Shown: positions 26,965-37,094 of the stretch, one piece after another
Layout of the letters: each line of letters opens with the position of its first letter
Numbering within the stretch: the stretch's first letter is position 1
Assembly: GCF_021390545.1 (NCBI RefSeq)
Contig: NZ_JAJUWR010000013.1
Span: 62,001 to 126,000 of the forward strand
Direction of reading: 5' to 3'
DNA length: 64,000 nt
Source of the DNA: Algoriphagus sp. AGSA1
Lineage (GTDB): Bacteria > Bacteroidota > Bacteroidia > Cytophagales > Cyclobacteriaceae
Position numbers and translations under genes: made by a program
The notes under the pieces: model-generated
What the model was told of the DNA's origin: nothing
Databases searched by the model: none
What the model saw: only the letters and a program-made list of their open reading frames with translations

Positions 26965-28067
26965 TTGCTGAAATAAATCAGTAAAAACGGAATGATAAAG
27001 AAAGTCAACAGAATATAAGCAAAGCCTATAAACTTGCTGTTAACCGATTTAGTACCCATGTACTTGGCCAATAGTACTGGGAGATTTCTTAGAGTAGGGT
27101 ATGGCAAAAAGATCAAAGCTCCGATGAAATTGAAGAGAAAATGGACAATGGCCAGTGCGATGGCAGCTTCTGTCTTATAGATTGCCGCTATTGCGGCTGT
27201 AATAGTCGTTCCTATATTGGCGCCAATGATAAAGGGAAAGGATTTTTTCACAGACACTTTTTTGTTGGCCACCAGTGGCACGATCAGCGAGGTGGTGACG
27301 GTGCTGGACTGCACTGCGGCAGTGAAAAATGTCCCATAAATAAAGGCCATGTAAGGATTCCTGAAGATCAGCTTGTTTAATTCTTGGAAGCTGTCCAGTA
27401 CAAATGCTTGATAAACGGCAGACGATAGGAGTTTAATAGCCCCAAAGACCAGAAATACAGAAATTATCATGGTCAGAAAGGGGATATCAATCGTACCGGA
27501 GATCCACTCAGTTATTGGCCTGGTAAAGACTTTGTTGTAAACAATAGGGCCGGTGTAGGATTCATTTGGTACAAAGAGGTGGGCGATTGAAATGGAAATC
27601 TTGGACAAGAAACCAAAATAAACCTCCATTGGCAACAAAAGGACTACCGTGAAAATGTTGAAAATATCATGAAGCATTCCCGCGGACAGAGCCCTCCTGA
27701 ATTGTTTTCTATTCATGATATACGAAAGGGAAACCAGTGTAGAAGTCAGCGTGGTCCCTATATTGGCACCCATCACCATAGGGACGGCCTGTTCCAGTGT
27801 GAGATTGCCCGCAGCCACCACTGCCACTACACTGGCGGTGACTGTGGAACTGCTCTGAATCAGAGCCGTCATCAGTAGTCCGATAAAAAGACTGACAAAC
27901 GGATTACGGGTAGCTAAAAGAATGTTTTCTGCCACTTCGTTATTTAAGTGGCTCATGGCTACTGTGAGTAAGTCAATGGCAAAGATGAATAGCAAAAGAG
28001 CCAGAAGCATCAGCAGATAGCTTTTGGTTCTATTTACTTTGTTTTTTTCCAGCTTTAAGCCCTCCAT
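26961..28067 (-). CDS. Na+/phosphate cotransporter family protein (NptA/PF02690 type)
   Basis: A 368-residue membrane protein with the duplicated QSS repeat of the family. The first half has QSSSTVTASVV followed by MVMGANIGTTLTS; the second has QSSTVTTSLIV followed by FIIGANIGTTITA. It lacks the C-terminal PhoU-like domain found in longer bacterial NptA proteins. It is divergent from a PiT-like gene (28316), which suggests a phosphate-related locus. Confidence 0.9.
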   Translation of the reverse strand: MEGLKLEKNKVNRTKSYLLMLLALLLFIFAIDLLTVAMSHLNNEVAENILLATRNPFVSLFIGLLMTALIQSSSTVTASVVAVVAAGNLTLEQAVPMVMGANIGTTLTSTLVSLSYIMNRKQFRRALSAGMLHDIFNIFTVVLLLPMEVYFGFLSKISISIAHLFVPNESYTGPIVYNKVFTRPITEWISGTIDIPFLTMIISVFLVFGAIKLLSSAVYQAFVLDSFQELNKLIFRNPYMAFIYGTFFTAAVQSSTVTTSLIVPLVANKKVSVKKSFPFIIGANIGTTITAAIAAIYKTEAAIALAIVHFLFNFIGALIFLPYPTLRNLPVLLAKYMGTKSVNSKFIGFAYILLTFFIIPFLLIYFSN

Positions 28068-28315
28068 CTACATGATTTAGGATGTATCCTTGTTTTGGGT
28101 AATCAATTGTTTAGGATTGAGGAGCTAGCTGCTTGAGGACAAGCGTACTCTAGAATCCAAATTTTCAATAAAATTATGGGCAAAAGTTGAAATTTTTTTG
28201 CGAAAAACAAGATGAAACTGTCTTTTTGAAGTAGAAATGTACTTACTTAACAATTTGATAATATGGATAGAAATATATCTTCTTTAATTTTGCGCGACTG
28301 ACCTAAAGGCAAACC
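28068..28315. other. Divergent intergenic region between two phosphate-transporter-like genes
   Basis: AT-rich, no gene. A TAATTTTG sequence at 28285-28292 fits the -7 element and lies 23 bp before the ATG at 28316, but no TTTG is found at the right distance upstream. No clear operator is seen. Confidence 0.3.
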
Positions 28316-29446
28316 ATGGCCAAGAAGAAAATAGACCAAAATATCAATCAGGATAAGCTGTCAAAAAGCGCTTATTCCCTTTTTGATTTTACCAAAAAAG
28401 AAAAATCATTTTTAATAGTTATCTGTGTTTTGATATCCATTGCAGGATTATTGACACCTTATACCTATGCGGCGATGTGGTTTGGATTTGCATTGGCCGC
28501 TTACTCTGCCATCGCCAATGACAGTATCCAGACTATCGGGACATTTATAGCCTCCAACTATAACAAGAAATGGTACTGGCTCTGGCTATTTATGGGGTTG
28601 ATTTTTGTGGGGACGGTAACTTATAGCTGGCTCACTTATAATGGAGATGTAAGTTACCAGCGGCTGAGTGTGCCGGGATTGGATCAGGCTCCTACGAGTT
28701 TTGTTTTCCTTCAGCTTGCGGCACCTATCGTACTTCTCATCATGACCAGGATGAGAATGCCAGTTTCCACGACGTTCCTCTTGCTGAACGTATTTACCTA
28801 CAAGGCAGGAACGATCGTCAGTGTCATGTTCAAGAGTTTTGTGGGCTATTTGTTGGCCTTTAGTATAGCGATGGTGGTCTGGTTTGTCTTGGAGCGTTTT
28901 GTGAAAAACTACCTCAAGGGAAAGCCAGCGCCCTATTGGATTTTTCTACAATGGATCACCTCCGGGACACTTTGGGCAGTGTGGATCATGCAGGATGCGG
29001 CTAACATTGCAGTGTTTCTACCACGGCAATTAGACGTACTGGAATTCTCCGTTTATACAGGATTTGTATTTATTGGCCTAGGATTTCTGTTTTATATGAA
29101 AGGGGATAAAATACAGGGCATTGTCAATGAGAAGACCAGTGTGACAGATGTACGTGCCGCCACTATTGTGGATTTTGTTTATGCGATCATCCTATTTTAC
29201 TTCAAGATGTATAGCAATGTGCCTATGAGCACTACCTGGGTTTTCATAGGATTACTTGGAGGCAGGGAAATAGCCATTGCACTGGGAAAACATGCCAAAG
29301 CGGAAAAAAGAAACGCCTGGCTTTTTAGAGCGTTCAAGCTTGCCAGAAAGGATGTTTCCAAAGCATTTATAGGTCTTGTAGTGTCTCTGATACTTGCATT
29401 CATCATCAACGATGGTGTGAGAAATGAAATCCTGGACTTTTTCTAG
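28316..29446 (+). CDS. Divergent PiT-like integral membrane protein
   Basis: A 376-residue protein with about ten helices, not clearly annotated by any single motif. Two internally repeated signatures point to the inorganic phosphate transporter (PiT) fold: IANDSIQTIGTF (66-77) with PVSTT (149-153) in the first half, and QDAANIAVFLP (226-236) with PMSTT (303-307) in the second. In PiT proteins the pairs are GANDVANAxG and PxSTTH. The replacements (ANDS, QDAAN, STTF/STTW) mean transport of phosphate is inference. tadA starts 6 bp downstream. Confidence 0.65.
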   Translation: MAKKKIDQNINQDKLSKSAYSLFDFTKKEKSFLIVICVLISIAGLLTPYTYAAMWFGFALAAYSAIANDSIQTIGTFIASNYNKKWYWLWLFMGLIFVGTVTYSWLTYNGDVSYQRLSVPGLDQAPTSFVFLQLAAPIVLLIMTRMRMPVSTTFLLLNVFTYKAGTIVSVMFKSFVGYLLAFSIAMVVWFVLERFVKNYLKGKPAPYWIFLQWITSGTLWAVWIMQDAANIAVFLPRQLDVLEFSVYTGFVFIGLGFLFYMKGDKIQGIVNEKTSVTDVRAATIVDFVYAIILFYFKMYSNVPMSTTWVFIGLLGGREIAIALGKHAKAEKRNAWLFRAFKLARKDVSKAFIGLVVSLILAFIINDGVRNEILDFF

Positions 29447-29452
29447 ACAACA

Positions 29453-29902
29453 TTGGAGATAGATCTATACAGTCACGAGTACTTCATGAATGAAGCCCTA
29501 AAGCAAGCCCGACAGGCATTTGAAGAAGGGGAGATTCCTGTAGGCGCGGTCATTGTGTCCAAAAACCGGGTTATTGCCAAAGCATACAACCAGACGGAGA
29601 AACTCAACGATGTGACTGCCCATGCCGAAATGCTTGCCATCACTTCAGCGGCTAACTACATGGGGGCAAAATATCTGATTGACTGCAGACTCTATGTCAC
29701 TTTAGAACCTTGTGTAATGTGCGGAGGTGCCCTCTTCTGGTCTCAGATCGCAGAGCTTCACTATGGGGCCTCAGATCCCAAAAGAGGCTTTTCACATAGC
29801 GGCCCGGGTGTTTTGCATCCTAAAACAAAAGTCTTTTCAGGAAGTATGGCCCAGGACTCGGAGCTTCTTTTGCAGGAATTTTTTAAAAAGCTGAGAAAAT
29901 AA
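29453..29902 (+). CDS. tadA: tRNA-specific adenosine deaminase
   Basis: A 149-residue zinc deaminase with HAE (H57, E59) and PCVMC (C87, C90), plus the family segment EGEIPVGAVIV. It converts the wobble adenosine of tRNA-Arg(ACG) to inosine. The start is taken as TTG 29453, because the conserved N-terminal helix (HEYFMNEALKQA) begins before the first ATG at 29486, which would cut into it. It follows the PiT-like gene by 6 bp. Confidence 0.92.
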   Translation: MEIDLYSHEYFMNEALKQARQAFEEGEIPVGAVIVSKNRVIAKAYNQTEKLNDVTAHAEMLAITSAANYMGAKYLIDCRLYVTLEPCVMCGGALFWSQIAELHYGASDPKRGFSHSGPGVLHPKTKVFSGSMAQDSELLLQEFFKKLRK

Positions 29903-30006
29903 AAGGAAATTGAATCCTTGAGAACCTTTTTCTCGCTGCGGTGGTTGCTTAGGCAGACAATTCGTAGAGTTTTCAATCAATCTTTTAACCTTAAATAAAT
30001 AACAAA

Positions 30007-30618
30007 ATGGCTTTCGAACTACCATCCTTACCTTATGCCGCTACGGCATTGGAACCACACATTGATGCAAGAACTATGGAAATCCACCATGGTAAACACC
30101 ACAATGGATACGTAACTAACCTGAACAACGCAATAGCTGGATCTGATCTGGAAAGCAAATCTTTGGAAGAGCTGCTTCAGGTAGCCGGATCAAATACAGC
30201 GGTAAGAAACAACGGTGGAGGGCACTATAATCATAGCCTTTTCTGGAAAATCATGTCTCCAAATGGAGGTGGGCCTGCTACAGGTGATTTAGGGAATGCA
30301 ATCAACGCCAAGTTTGGCAATTTTGATGCGTTCAAAGAGGTTTTCAATAAAGCCGCCGCTACACGATTTGGTTCTGGTTGGGCATGGCTGATCCTCACCG
30401 CAGCGGGGACCTTGGAAGTGGTATCCACAGCAAACCAGGACAATCCATTGATGGATGTAGCAGAAATCAAAGGAACCCCGATCATTGGTCTTGATGTATG
30501 GGAGCACGCATACTATTTGAATTACCAGAATTTGCGTCCAAATTACATTGCGGCTTTTTGGAATGTGATCAATTGGGAGCAGGCAAATGCAAACTATGCC
30601 GAAGCATTGAAAAAATAA
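30007..30618 (+). CDS. Superoxide dismutase (Fe/Mn family)
   Basis: A 203-residue enzyme of normal length. Metal ligands are H27 (EIHHGKHH), the histidine of HYNHSLFW, and the D/H pair of [13 protein letters not shown] near the C-terminus. It lacks a signal peptide, so it is cytoplasmic. Whether it uses Fe or Mn cannot be told from these motifs. A terminator follows. Confidence 0.96.
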   Translation: MAFELPSLPYAATALEPHIDARTMEIHHGKHHNGYVTNLNNAIAGSDLESKSLEELLQVAGSNTAVRNNGGGHYNHSLFWKIMSPNGGGPATGDLGNAINAKFGNFDAFKEVFNKAAATRFGSGWAWLILTAAGTLEVVSTANQDNPLMDVAEIKGTPIIGLDVWEHAYYLNYQNLRPNYIAAFWNVINWEQANANYAEALKK

Positions 30619-30638
30619 GGTTCAGGTATGAATCTACT

Positions 30639-30671
30639 GGATCCCCGGGCACTTTGTCTGGGGATTTTTTT
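30639..30671 (+). terminator. Rho-independent terminator after sod
   Basis: ATCCCC pairs with GGGGAT across a GGCACTTTGTCT-type loop, followed by a run of seven T, 23 bp after the stop codon. Confidence 0.8.
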
Positions 30672-30823
30672 GTTCAAAGCTGAAATTATACTGTCCGATA
30701 GTGATACAGTTATTTTTTGGTCAACATTAAAAACTGTCAGATAGAGCTATTTTAGGCGGTTTTACAGCCTTGGCATTTATTTTTCAACAGGTGGCACATA
30801 CTCACACACAATGTACTATTGAA

Positions 30824-33256
30824 ATGAAAACGACCAACCTGCTTTTTTTAACTCTGTTCATATACTTGCTCGGAGTAAGTGGCCTAGCGGCCAAAGATCC
30901 TAGTAGGATTATAGGAAAAATTATAGATCAAAATGAGCAGCCTGTACCTTATGCGAATGTGGCTTTGATTGATGCCAAATCGGGAAACCTTATAGATGGA
31001 GCTGTTTCTGACGAAGACGGGGTTTTTTTGATCGAATCAGTTAAGACTGCCCAGGTGAAGCTGGTAGTATCTTCAATCGGTTTTACCCAATATGAATCCA
31101 AAGTATTCGAACTCGCTCCTGGATCGAAGAGGGACTTTGGAAAAGTAACTGTACAGGATGAAATGACTGGCCTGGATGAAGTCACTGTGAAATCCACCCG
31201 TCCCGAGATCATCATAGAACCTGACAAAACCACGATCAACGTGGAAGGAACTGTGATGGCGGAGGGTTCCAACGCCCTGGACGTAATAGGACGATCTCCG
31301 GGGATATATGTGGATCAGGATGGAATAATCAACCTGAACGGAAGAGCCGGAGCGACGGTGATGATCAATGATCGGTTGACTTATATGAGTGCCACAGATC
31401 TGGCAAACTTCCTTCGTGCCATGCCAGCGGATAATATCAAAAGTATAGAAGTGATCAATAATCCATCAGCAAGGTTTGATGCCGAGGGTTCTGCCGGTGT
31501 GATCAATATCAAACTGAAAAAGAATACAGTTGACGGTATGTTTGGTAATGTACAGGCCGGAGCACTTTATAATGGTCAATGGCTTCCAAATACCGGAGTA
31601 GCGCTGAATGTGAAAAAAGGAAAGTGGAGTACCAATGCCAATTTGAATTATAACCACTGGGGAAATTTCAATGACTTGGAGATCAATAGAAATTTTGCTC
31701 TTCCGGAAGGAGTTTCAAATTTCTTCCAGGATTCAAGAATCACAACCAGAAACAAAAACCTGTTTTTCAACGGAGCTGCAAACTATGAGATCAATGAAAA
31801 CCAAAACCTGGCTATCAATATACAGGCATCTAGTTCCAATGATTCCAATACAAGCAACTCGCTGACCACAATCACTTCTCCGGACGCATCTGATATCAGC
31901 TATCTCGATTCTAAAAATGATTCTGATGGCAGAAGCAAAAGAATTTTTGCCAACCTACATTATGACGCAAAGTTGGATACTCTAGGAACGAAGATCAGCG
32001 CCGATGTGGATTTTACCAGGATGAACTCAGACAGTGAATCTATGCTGGCAAATATGCAGTGGGAAGGGCAGGATGTAGGTAACACATTTGACTACAATAT
32101 ATTGACCCTCAATGATATGTATTATAATATATTCACCGCCAAAACGGACTTTGTCAAGCCGATAGGCAAGGGGAATACGCTGGAAGTGGGACTAAAAGGC
32201 AGCTGGGTCATGTCGGACAACAATCTATACTTAAGTAGATCCGAGGAAGAAGGGCCATTTGTTCCAGATCCAAACAGTAACAGCTTTATCTATAATGAAA
32301 ATGTCCTGGCGGCTTATGCATCCTATAAAGGGAAGTTATCCAAAAAACTTAGCTATCAAGTAGGCTTGAGGGGCGAGCACTCCGATATCACCGGCAACTC
32401 AGTCACCCTAAATCAAGTGAATAAGCAGGACTACTTTAATTTATTTCCAAGTGCCTTCTTGCAGCATAAAGTCAGCGATGATTATCAGATCGTCTATAAT
32501 GTCAACCGTAGAATCACCAGACCAAATTACCGATTGCTGAATCCATTTGTGTATTACATAGATCCGTTGACCACAGAGACAGGTAACCCGAACCTGAAGC
32601 CACAGTATTCCAACAATCTGGAAATGAACCATGTGGTAAAAGGAGCGTATCAGTTTACCCTAGGATATAGTGAGACAGAGGATGCGTTTATGCAGGTGTT
32701 TTTGCAGAATGAAGAGGATCGCACCACGACCACTTATACTGATAATTTTGACAAAACAAGAAATGCCAATTTCAGAGCTATCGTCCCTGTAGAAATCAAG
32801 GACTGGTGGGCCACTTCCAATATGGCTCAGGTGAGCTATAACCAATACAAATCCCAGATTGGTGATGATTATCTCAATAGCTCAAATACCTCGTTTATGA
32901 TTCGCTCCCAGCATAATCTGACCTTGCCTTGGGGATTCAAAGCGGAAGTGATGGGTATCTATCTAGGGCCACAGATCTGGGGGCAGGGTGAGATAGCGGG
33001 TTTTGGCTGGGTGGACGCCGGGCTTACCAAATCCATCATGAAGGATAAAATCACATTGTCTGTAAACGGAACAGACCTTTTCCGTACCCAAGTAATCAAA
33101 GCAGACATTGACTTCGCTGCCATGGATACCAATTTCCGCCAGTATCGCAGCAATCAGGGTGTAAGATTTACCCTAAAGTATAACTTCTCAAAAGGCGAAA
33201 GCTTCAGGGTAAAAAGCAATTCGGGAAGCTCAGAAGAGCGGAATAGATTGGATTAA
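30824..33256 (+). CDS. TonB-dependent receptor-like protein (outer membrane beta-barrel, OMP_b-brl_3 type)
   Basis: An 810-residue protein started at ATG 30824, which gives a signal peptide ending in SGLAA; the frame opens 18 codons earlier without a signal. A CarboxypepD_reg-like domain (about 25-110) is followed by a plug-like domain (about 120-220, with VMINDRLTYMSATDLANFLR and the AEGSAGVINI strand) and a barrel with the PNYRLLNPFVYYIDPLT segment typical of the OMP_b-brl_3 group. Ligand unknown; no SusD partner is adjacent. Confidence 0.85.
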   Translation: MKTTNLLFLTLFIYLLGVSGLAAKDPSRIIGKIIDQNEQPVPYANVALIDAKSGNLIDGAVSDEDGVFLIESVKTAQVKLVVSSIGFTQYESKVFELAPGSKRDFGKVTVQDEMTGLDEVTVKSTRPEIIIEPDKTTINVEGTVMAEGSNALDVIGRSPGIYVDQDGIINLNGRAGATVMINDRLTYMSATDLANFLRAMPADNIKSIEVINNPSARFDAEGSAGVINIKLKKNTVDGMFGNVQAGALYNGQWLPNTGVALNVKKGKWSTNANLNYNHWGNFNDLEINRNFALPEGVSNFFQDSRITTRNKNLFFNGAANYEINENQNLAINIQASSSNDSNTSNSLTTITSPDASDISYLDSKNDSDGRSKRIFANLHYDAKLDTLGTKISADVDFTRMNSDSESMLANMQWEGQDVGNTFDYNILTLNDMYYNIFTAKTDFVKPIGKGNTLEVGLKGSWVMSDNNLYLSRSEEEGPFVPDPNSNSFIYNENVLAAYASYKGKLSKKLSYQVGLRGEHSDITGNSVTLNQVNKQDYFNLFPSAFLQHKVSDDYQIVYNVNRRITRPNYRLLNPFVYYIDPLTTETGNPNLKPQYSNNLEMNHVVKGAYQFTLGYSETEDAFMQVFLQNEEDRTTTTYTDNFDKTRNANFRAIVPVEIKDWWATSNMAQVSYNQYKSQIGDDYLNSSNTSFMIRSQHNLTLPWGFKAEVMGIYLGPQIWGQGEIAGFGWVDAGLTKSIMKDKITLSVNGTDLFRTQVIKADIDFAAMDTNFRQYRSNQGVRFTLKYNFSKGESFRVKSNSGSSEERNRLD

Positions 33257-33285
33257 TAGTATTTCCCTCAACTGATTTTAATATA

Positions 33286-33312
33286 GAAAGCCAGGTTGTT
33301 GACCTGGCTTCT
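33286..33312. terminator. Stem-loop between convergent genes
   Basis: AGCCAGGT and ACCTGGCT form an 8-bp stem around TGTTG. It directly follows the receptor gene and reaches the stop codon of the convergent propeller gene. The T-tract is weak on both strands. Confidence 0.55.
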
Positions 33313-34471
33313 AGTTTATCTCTGCATTATATAAAGTATAGAAATCCTCTTCAGCCTCTGTACTTTCTTTCCCTAAAAACCACAAAGAACCTTCCCTACT
33401 CACGAAGAGATCACTCAATTTGTCGGGAATTTCCGAATCAGTAAGGAGTTTTCCCTCAAGATCAAGGATCTGATATCGTATTTTATATTTTTCTTTCATA
33501 CGGGAATAAAACTCTTCCCATTCTGCTTGAGGCATATTTTCACTCAAGCGTATTGCATCTTCTTCGCTATACCCAGTTTCATAAGTGATTACCAACTTGT
33601 CTCCGGCTTTTACCAATTTCTGAATGATACCATAAGAAGGGTCGAAGCTAATCGCCCTCGGATCTGCTTTTTTAGGATCTTCTCCTTGATTGAGTTTATA
33701 ATTTTTTAGTTGTAGTGGGATTCTTTGAAGTCGGGTATAGGGTGAATCAAGCTCATGGATATTAAGAAATGGATCTATGCCACTTATGACGTATAGTTGA
33801 TCATTTACTACTTCAAAAGATGTGGATAATGTTATAGGTTCGTGAGACATGTTGTTTTGGAAAATGCTTTCCGGATCCAGATTTAAAAACTGCTCAAATT
33901 CCCCTGTTTTGGGATCGGCCCACACTAACTGTAAAAATGTATCATAAAACTCCGGTTGTGTTTTGTTGTAATCCCCTCGGGCAATCAGTCCAGCCAGGAG
34001 TATTTTGTCTTTGACAAAGTGAACCTCCCGTTTGGCATCTGCTCTTCCGCTAAACGGCTTGATATCATTTTTGGGGACTTTGACACTGCTTAGCAGGTTG
34101 CCATCGAGATCGTATTCAAAGATGCCCGAGCTGGAAACCACCTGGATATTTTTTGAAGAATTTAATCTGCCAGCGGCCATGGGATAAAACCCAAATCCGT
34201 CGGGAGCATCCCTGTCTTTGCTGAATTCGCCTTTTATATTTCCGCCAAAATCGCTGCTGACAAACTTCATGTTCTGAGGATCAAAAAGCAGGATCAGTTC
34301 ATCGGCTGGACTTACGTCCATGAGGACTAGTTTGCCGATATAATTTACCTGAATTGAGTCAGTGATTTCAATCGTAAGATCTGTCTGCTCAGTTTGTGTA
34401 GAAGTAGTGGATGATTCGCATGCAAAAAAAGCAAATGCAGAAATAACCAAAATAACCGGAAAAGTCTTCAT
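33311..34471 (-). CDS. 6-bladed beta-propeller lipoprotein
   Basis: A 386-residue protein started at ATG 34469-34471, giving a lipoprotein signal with FFACES. The body is a series of beta-propeller-like repeats (FSSDFGGNIKGEFS-, GIFEYDLDGNLLSSVKVPK-like and LDLEGKLLTDSEIPDK-like blades). It matches the Bacteroidota 6-bladed beta-propeller family, whose functions are unknown. A Thr/Ser-rich linker (SSTTSTQTEQT) separates the lipid anchor from the propeller. Confidence 0.75.
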   Translation of the reverse strand: MKTFPVILVISAFAFFACESSTTSTQTEQTDLTIEITDSIQVNYIGKLVLMDVSPADELILLFDPQNMKFVSSDFGGNIKGEFSKDRDAPDGFGFYPMAAGRLNSSKNIQVVSSSGIFEYDLDGNLLSSVKVPKNDIKPFSGRADAKREVHFVKDKILLAGLIARGDYNKTQPEFYDTFLQLVWADPKTGEFEQFLNLDPESIFQNNMSHEPITLSTSFEVVNDQLYVISGIDPFLNIHELDSPYTRLQRIPLQLKNYKLNQGEDPKKADPRAISFDPSYGIIQKLVKAGDKLVITYETGYSEEDAIRLSENMPQAEWEEFYSRMKEKYKIRYQILDLEGKLLTDSEIPDKLSDLFVSREGSLWFLGKESTEAEEDFYTLYNAEIN

Positions 34472-34580
34472 TAAATCAGAATTTAGTGTCAACTAATGTA
34501 TGTATTAGTTGTCTAATATCCGAATTGCTTACGAAAATTCCGCAGGATGGATGTTGTGAGTTATTTAACTGACGAAATTG

Positions 34581-35045
34581 TTATTCGAAATGATATAAGA
34601 AGATCAACACACCTGTAAATGCGGGTTTTTTTTGGCCTTTGATTTCGAGTTTTACCTCTACTTCAGCCTTCACAGTTCCCCGGAGATTAGCCACATTTTT
34701 AAGCTTGGCAGCTAATCTTACTTCACTGTCCACCAGCACAGGATTGGCAAATCTCAAGGATTCTATACCGTAGTTGATCATCATTTTCAGATTTCTTACG
34801 TCCACGATTTGATCCCATAGATATGGCACAATACTTAAAGTCAGATAGCCATGGGCTATTGTGTTTCCAAAAGCGCCCTCTGCCTTTGCCCGCTCTGGAT
34901 CCGTATGGATCCATTGATGATCGTGGGTAGCTTTTGCAAAGATATTGATCTGTTCCTGAGTGACATGAAAATACTCAGAAGTTCCGAGGCTTTGGCCGAT
35001 GTGCTGCTCGAACTCTTCAAAACTACCGATAATTACTGGGGGCAT
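34581..35045 (-). CDS. MaoC-family (R)-specific enoyl-CoA hydratase-like protein
   Basis: A 154-residue hot-dog-fold protein. The hydratase-2 motif is clear: ATHDHQWIHTDPERA near 39-53, with the catalytic Asp/His pair, followed by FGNTIAHGYLTLSIVPYL. It hydrates trans-2-enoyl-CoA esters. No fatty-acid operon surrounds it. Confidence 0.9.
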   Translation of the reverse strand: MPPVIIGSFEEFEQHIGQSLGTSEYFHVTQEQINIFAKATHDHQWIHTDPERAKAEGAFGNTIAHGYLTLSIVPYLWDQIVDVRNLKMMINYGIESLRFANPVLVDSEVRLAAKLKNVANLRGTVKAEVEVKLEIKGQKKPAFTGVLIFLYHFE

Positions 35046-35210
35046 TCCTTGTTTGTTTGGTAAAAAACCAAAATAGAGAAGTTTTAGTGGGATTTACAAG
35101 AATTTTGAATTGATCGGGCGAAGATTCTGAAGAGAAATAAAACGCTGAGGTTCACTAAAAAGTTTTCGTATTTCATGTTTGGTTTTTATGAAAATATTCT
35201 ACTTTGGCGC

Positions 35211-37094
35211 ATGTTTTTGTTTCAGGTTTTTTCGCATTATTTACTGCCCGTACTAGTGTGTTTAGGTGTCACTATTTTTCAAAACACTTCATTAAATCTA
35301 CCCGAAGACCCTAAAATTTATTCCTTGCTGGAAGAGCATCAGCGGGTAGAAATCCTTGATAATTATCACGTCACGCATACGATAGAGCGAAAGCACACCA
35401 TCTTAACCCATGAAGGTTTGCGACATGCCTACACTTCTATATTTTATGATAGGCTAAATTCCATCCAAAATTTTGAGTTGGAAGTAATTGATCCAGTAAG
35501 TGGGAAAACACTCAGTAAGGCTAAATTAAAGGATATGGCAGATGCTGCTATCAATAGCAGGAGCAGCATTTTCGATGACAATAGGCATAAATATTACGAA
35601 GTAAGCAGTAGTAAATTTCCGGTGGTAGTGAAAGTGAAATATGAGATCAAAGCTTCCACCAATTTCCAGCTGGCTGATTGGATCCCGGTCCACTATTATC
35701 ACCAAAAGGTGACAGAATCTACTCTAACGGTAGTATATCCTGAAAAAATAGGCCTTCGATTCAAAGAATTGAACCTACTAGGGGAGCGGACGGAAATCAT
35801 CGAAGCAGGCAAAGTGAAGATGACTTGGTTGGAAAAAGATTTACCGGTACAATTGCCTGATTTGAAAAAAGAAGATGATCACAAGTTAATATTGGCACCA
35901 CTTAATTTTTCCTTGGGTGAATTCAGCGGGAAGATGGAGGACTGGGCTGGCTTGGCAGCCTGGCAATTCAGACTCAATGAAGGGCGGAATTCGCTTCCAG
36001 GGGAATTTGCGGAGAAGATAAAATCAATGGTGTCAGAAGCGGATACTGAATATGAAAAGATCCAGATTCTGTACGAGTATCTGCAGAAAAACTACCGATA
36101 CGTAAGTATTCAACTGGGAATAGGAGGATGGCAGACCACTCCGGCTGCGGACGTGGTAAAATATGCCTACGGAGATTGTAAGGGATTGACCAACCTTATG
36201 CAAGCCATGCTGAAGGTTGTCGGCATAGAGTCTAACTATACCCTGGTCTATGCAGGAAAAAATGCCGATGATATAGAGACCGACCTTCCTTCTAACCAGT
36301 TTAACCATGTAATCCTTCAAGTTCCGATGACTGACGTACAGAGCCCTATCTGGCTGGAATGCACATCTAATTCCCTTCCTGCTGGGTATTTGGGGGAATT
36401 CACCCGGAATAGACATGTTCTAGTGATCAATGAAGAAGGTGGGGCACTCACAAAAACTCCTGCTTATAATACGGATTATTGGAATGCTGTCCGCAGTACA
36501 AATCAAGTATTGATCGCCAGCGACGGCAATGCCACCATTAGCTCAGATATACATGTGGAGGGTAATTTCGCTGAACAGATGCTGATGGTAAAGCAATATT
36601 TGGATACTCGGGAGCAGCGTGATTATTTTAATAGAAATTCCCCGGTTTCCGGTTTGATTATCAAAGATTATATGCTGGATATAGTGAGGAAAGATTCCCT
36701 CTTATCGGCAGATCTTCGCTATGAAGGCTTCATCCAAAAATTTGTTCAGAACACGGCGAAACGTATGATTTTAAAACCATTTTTGGGAAAAATCACTGAG
36801 GAAATGCTGGCTAACAATTCCCTTAATCAAATAGATGAATATCAGATTGAACTTCCCGAAATAATGGCAGCTGAGAATTTATCAGAACAATTATTACTTG
36901 AAGAAGAGGGGATTCATGTGATTTTACAGGCTTCATTGACCGGGAAAACCCTATCCGTTACCAGATCCATTAAACTATCGCTTGGGGACGCCGTAGCTGA
37001 GGAATCCAAATCAGATCTCGTCAAACGTATAAACTCTCTCGGCTCTACCAATTTCTATTTTACTAAAAACACCTCAGCTAGTACGCATGAATAG
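35211..37094 (+). CDS. Secreted DUF3857/transglutaminase-like protein with intact Cys-His
   Basis: About 627 residues from ATG 35211; ATG 35175 adds 12 residues before the hydrophobic signal, making 639. An N-terminal DUF3857 domain is followed by a transglutaminase-like core with the nucleophile in AYGDCKGLTNLMQAM (residue 335 of the long form) and a histidine in FNHVILQVP. The third triad position, usually in a LDPT-type motif, reads WLECTS here. Family members are thought to act on periplasmic proteins or peptides, but no substrate is proven. It overlaps the next DUF3857 gene by 8 bp. Confidence 0.85.
   Translation: MFLFQVFSHYLLPVLVCLGVTIFQNTSLNLPEDPKIYSLLEEHQRVEILDNYHVTHTIERKHTILTHEGLRHAYTSIFYDRLNSIQNFELEVIDPVSGKTLSKAKLKDMADAAINSRSSIFDDNRHKYYEVSSSKFPVVVKVKYEIKASTNFQLADWIPVHYYHQKVTESTLTVVYPEKIGLRFKELNLLGERTEIIEAGKVKMTWLEKDLPVQLPDLKKEDDHKLILAPLNFSLGEFSGKMEDWAGLAAWQFRLNEGRNSLPGEFAEKIKSMVSEADTEYEKIQILYEYLQKNYRYVSIQLGIGGWQTTPAADVVKYAYGDCKGLTNLMQAMLKVVGIESNYTLVYAGKNADDIETDLPSNQFNHVILQVPMTDVQSPIWLECTSNSLPAGYLGEFTRNRHVLVINEEGGALTKTPAYNTDYWNAVRSTNQVLIASDGNATISSDIHVEGNFAEQMLMVKQYLDTREQRDYFNRNSPVSGLIIKDYMLDIVRKDSLLSADLRYEGFIQKFVQNTAKRMILKPFLGKITEEMLANNSLNQIDEYQIELPEIMAAENLSEQLLLEEEGIHVILQASLTGKTLSVTRSIKLSLGDAVAEESKSDLVKRINSLGSTNFYFTKNTSASTHE

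Noticed and set aside
28285..28292. TAATTTTG as a full promoter of the PiT-like gene
   Set aside because: No -33 TTTG at an acceptable distance; kept only as a note in the intergenic entry.
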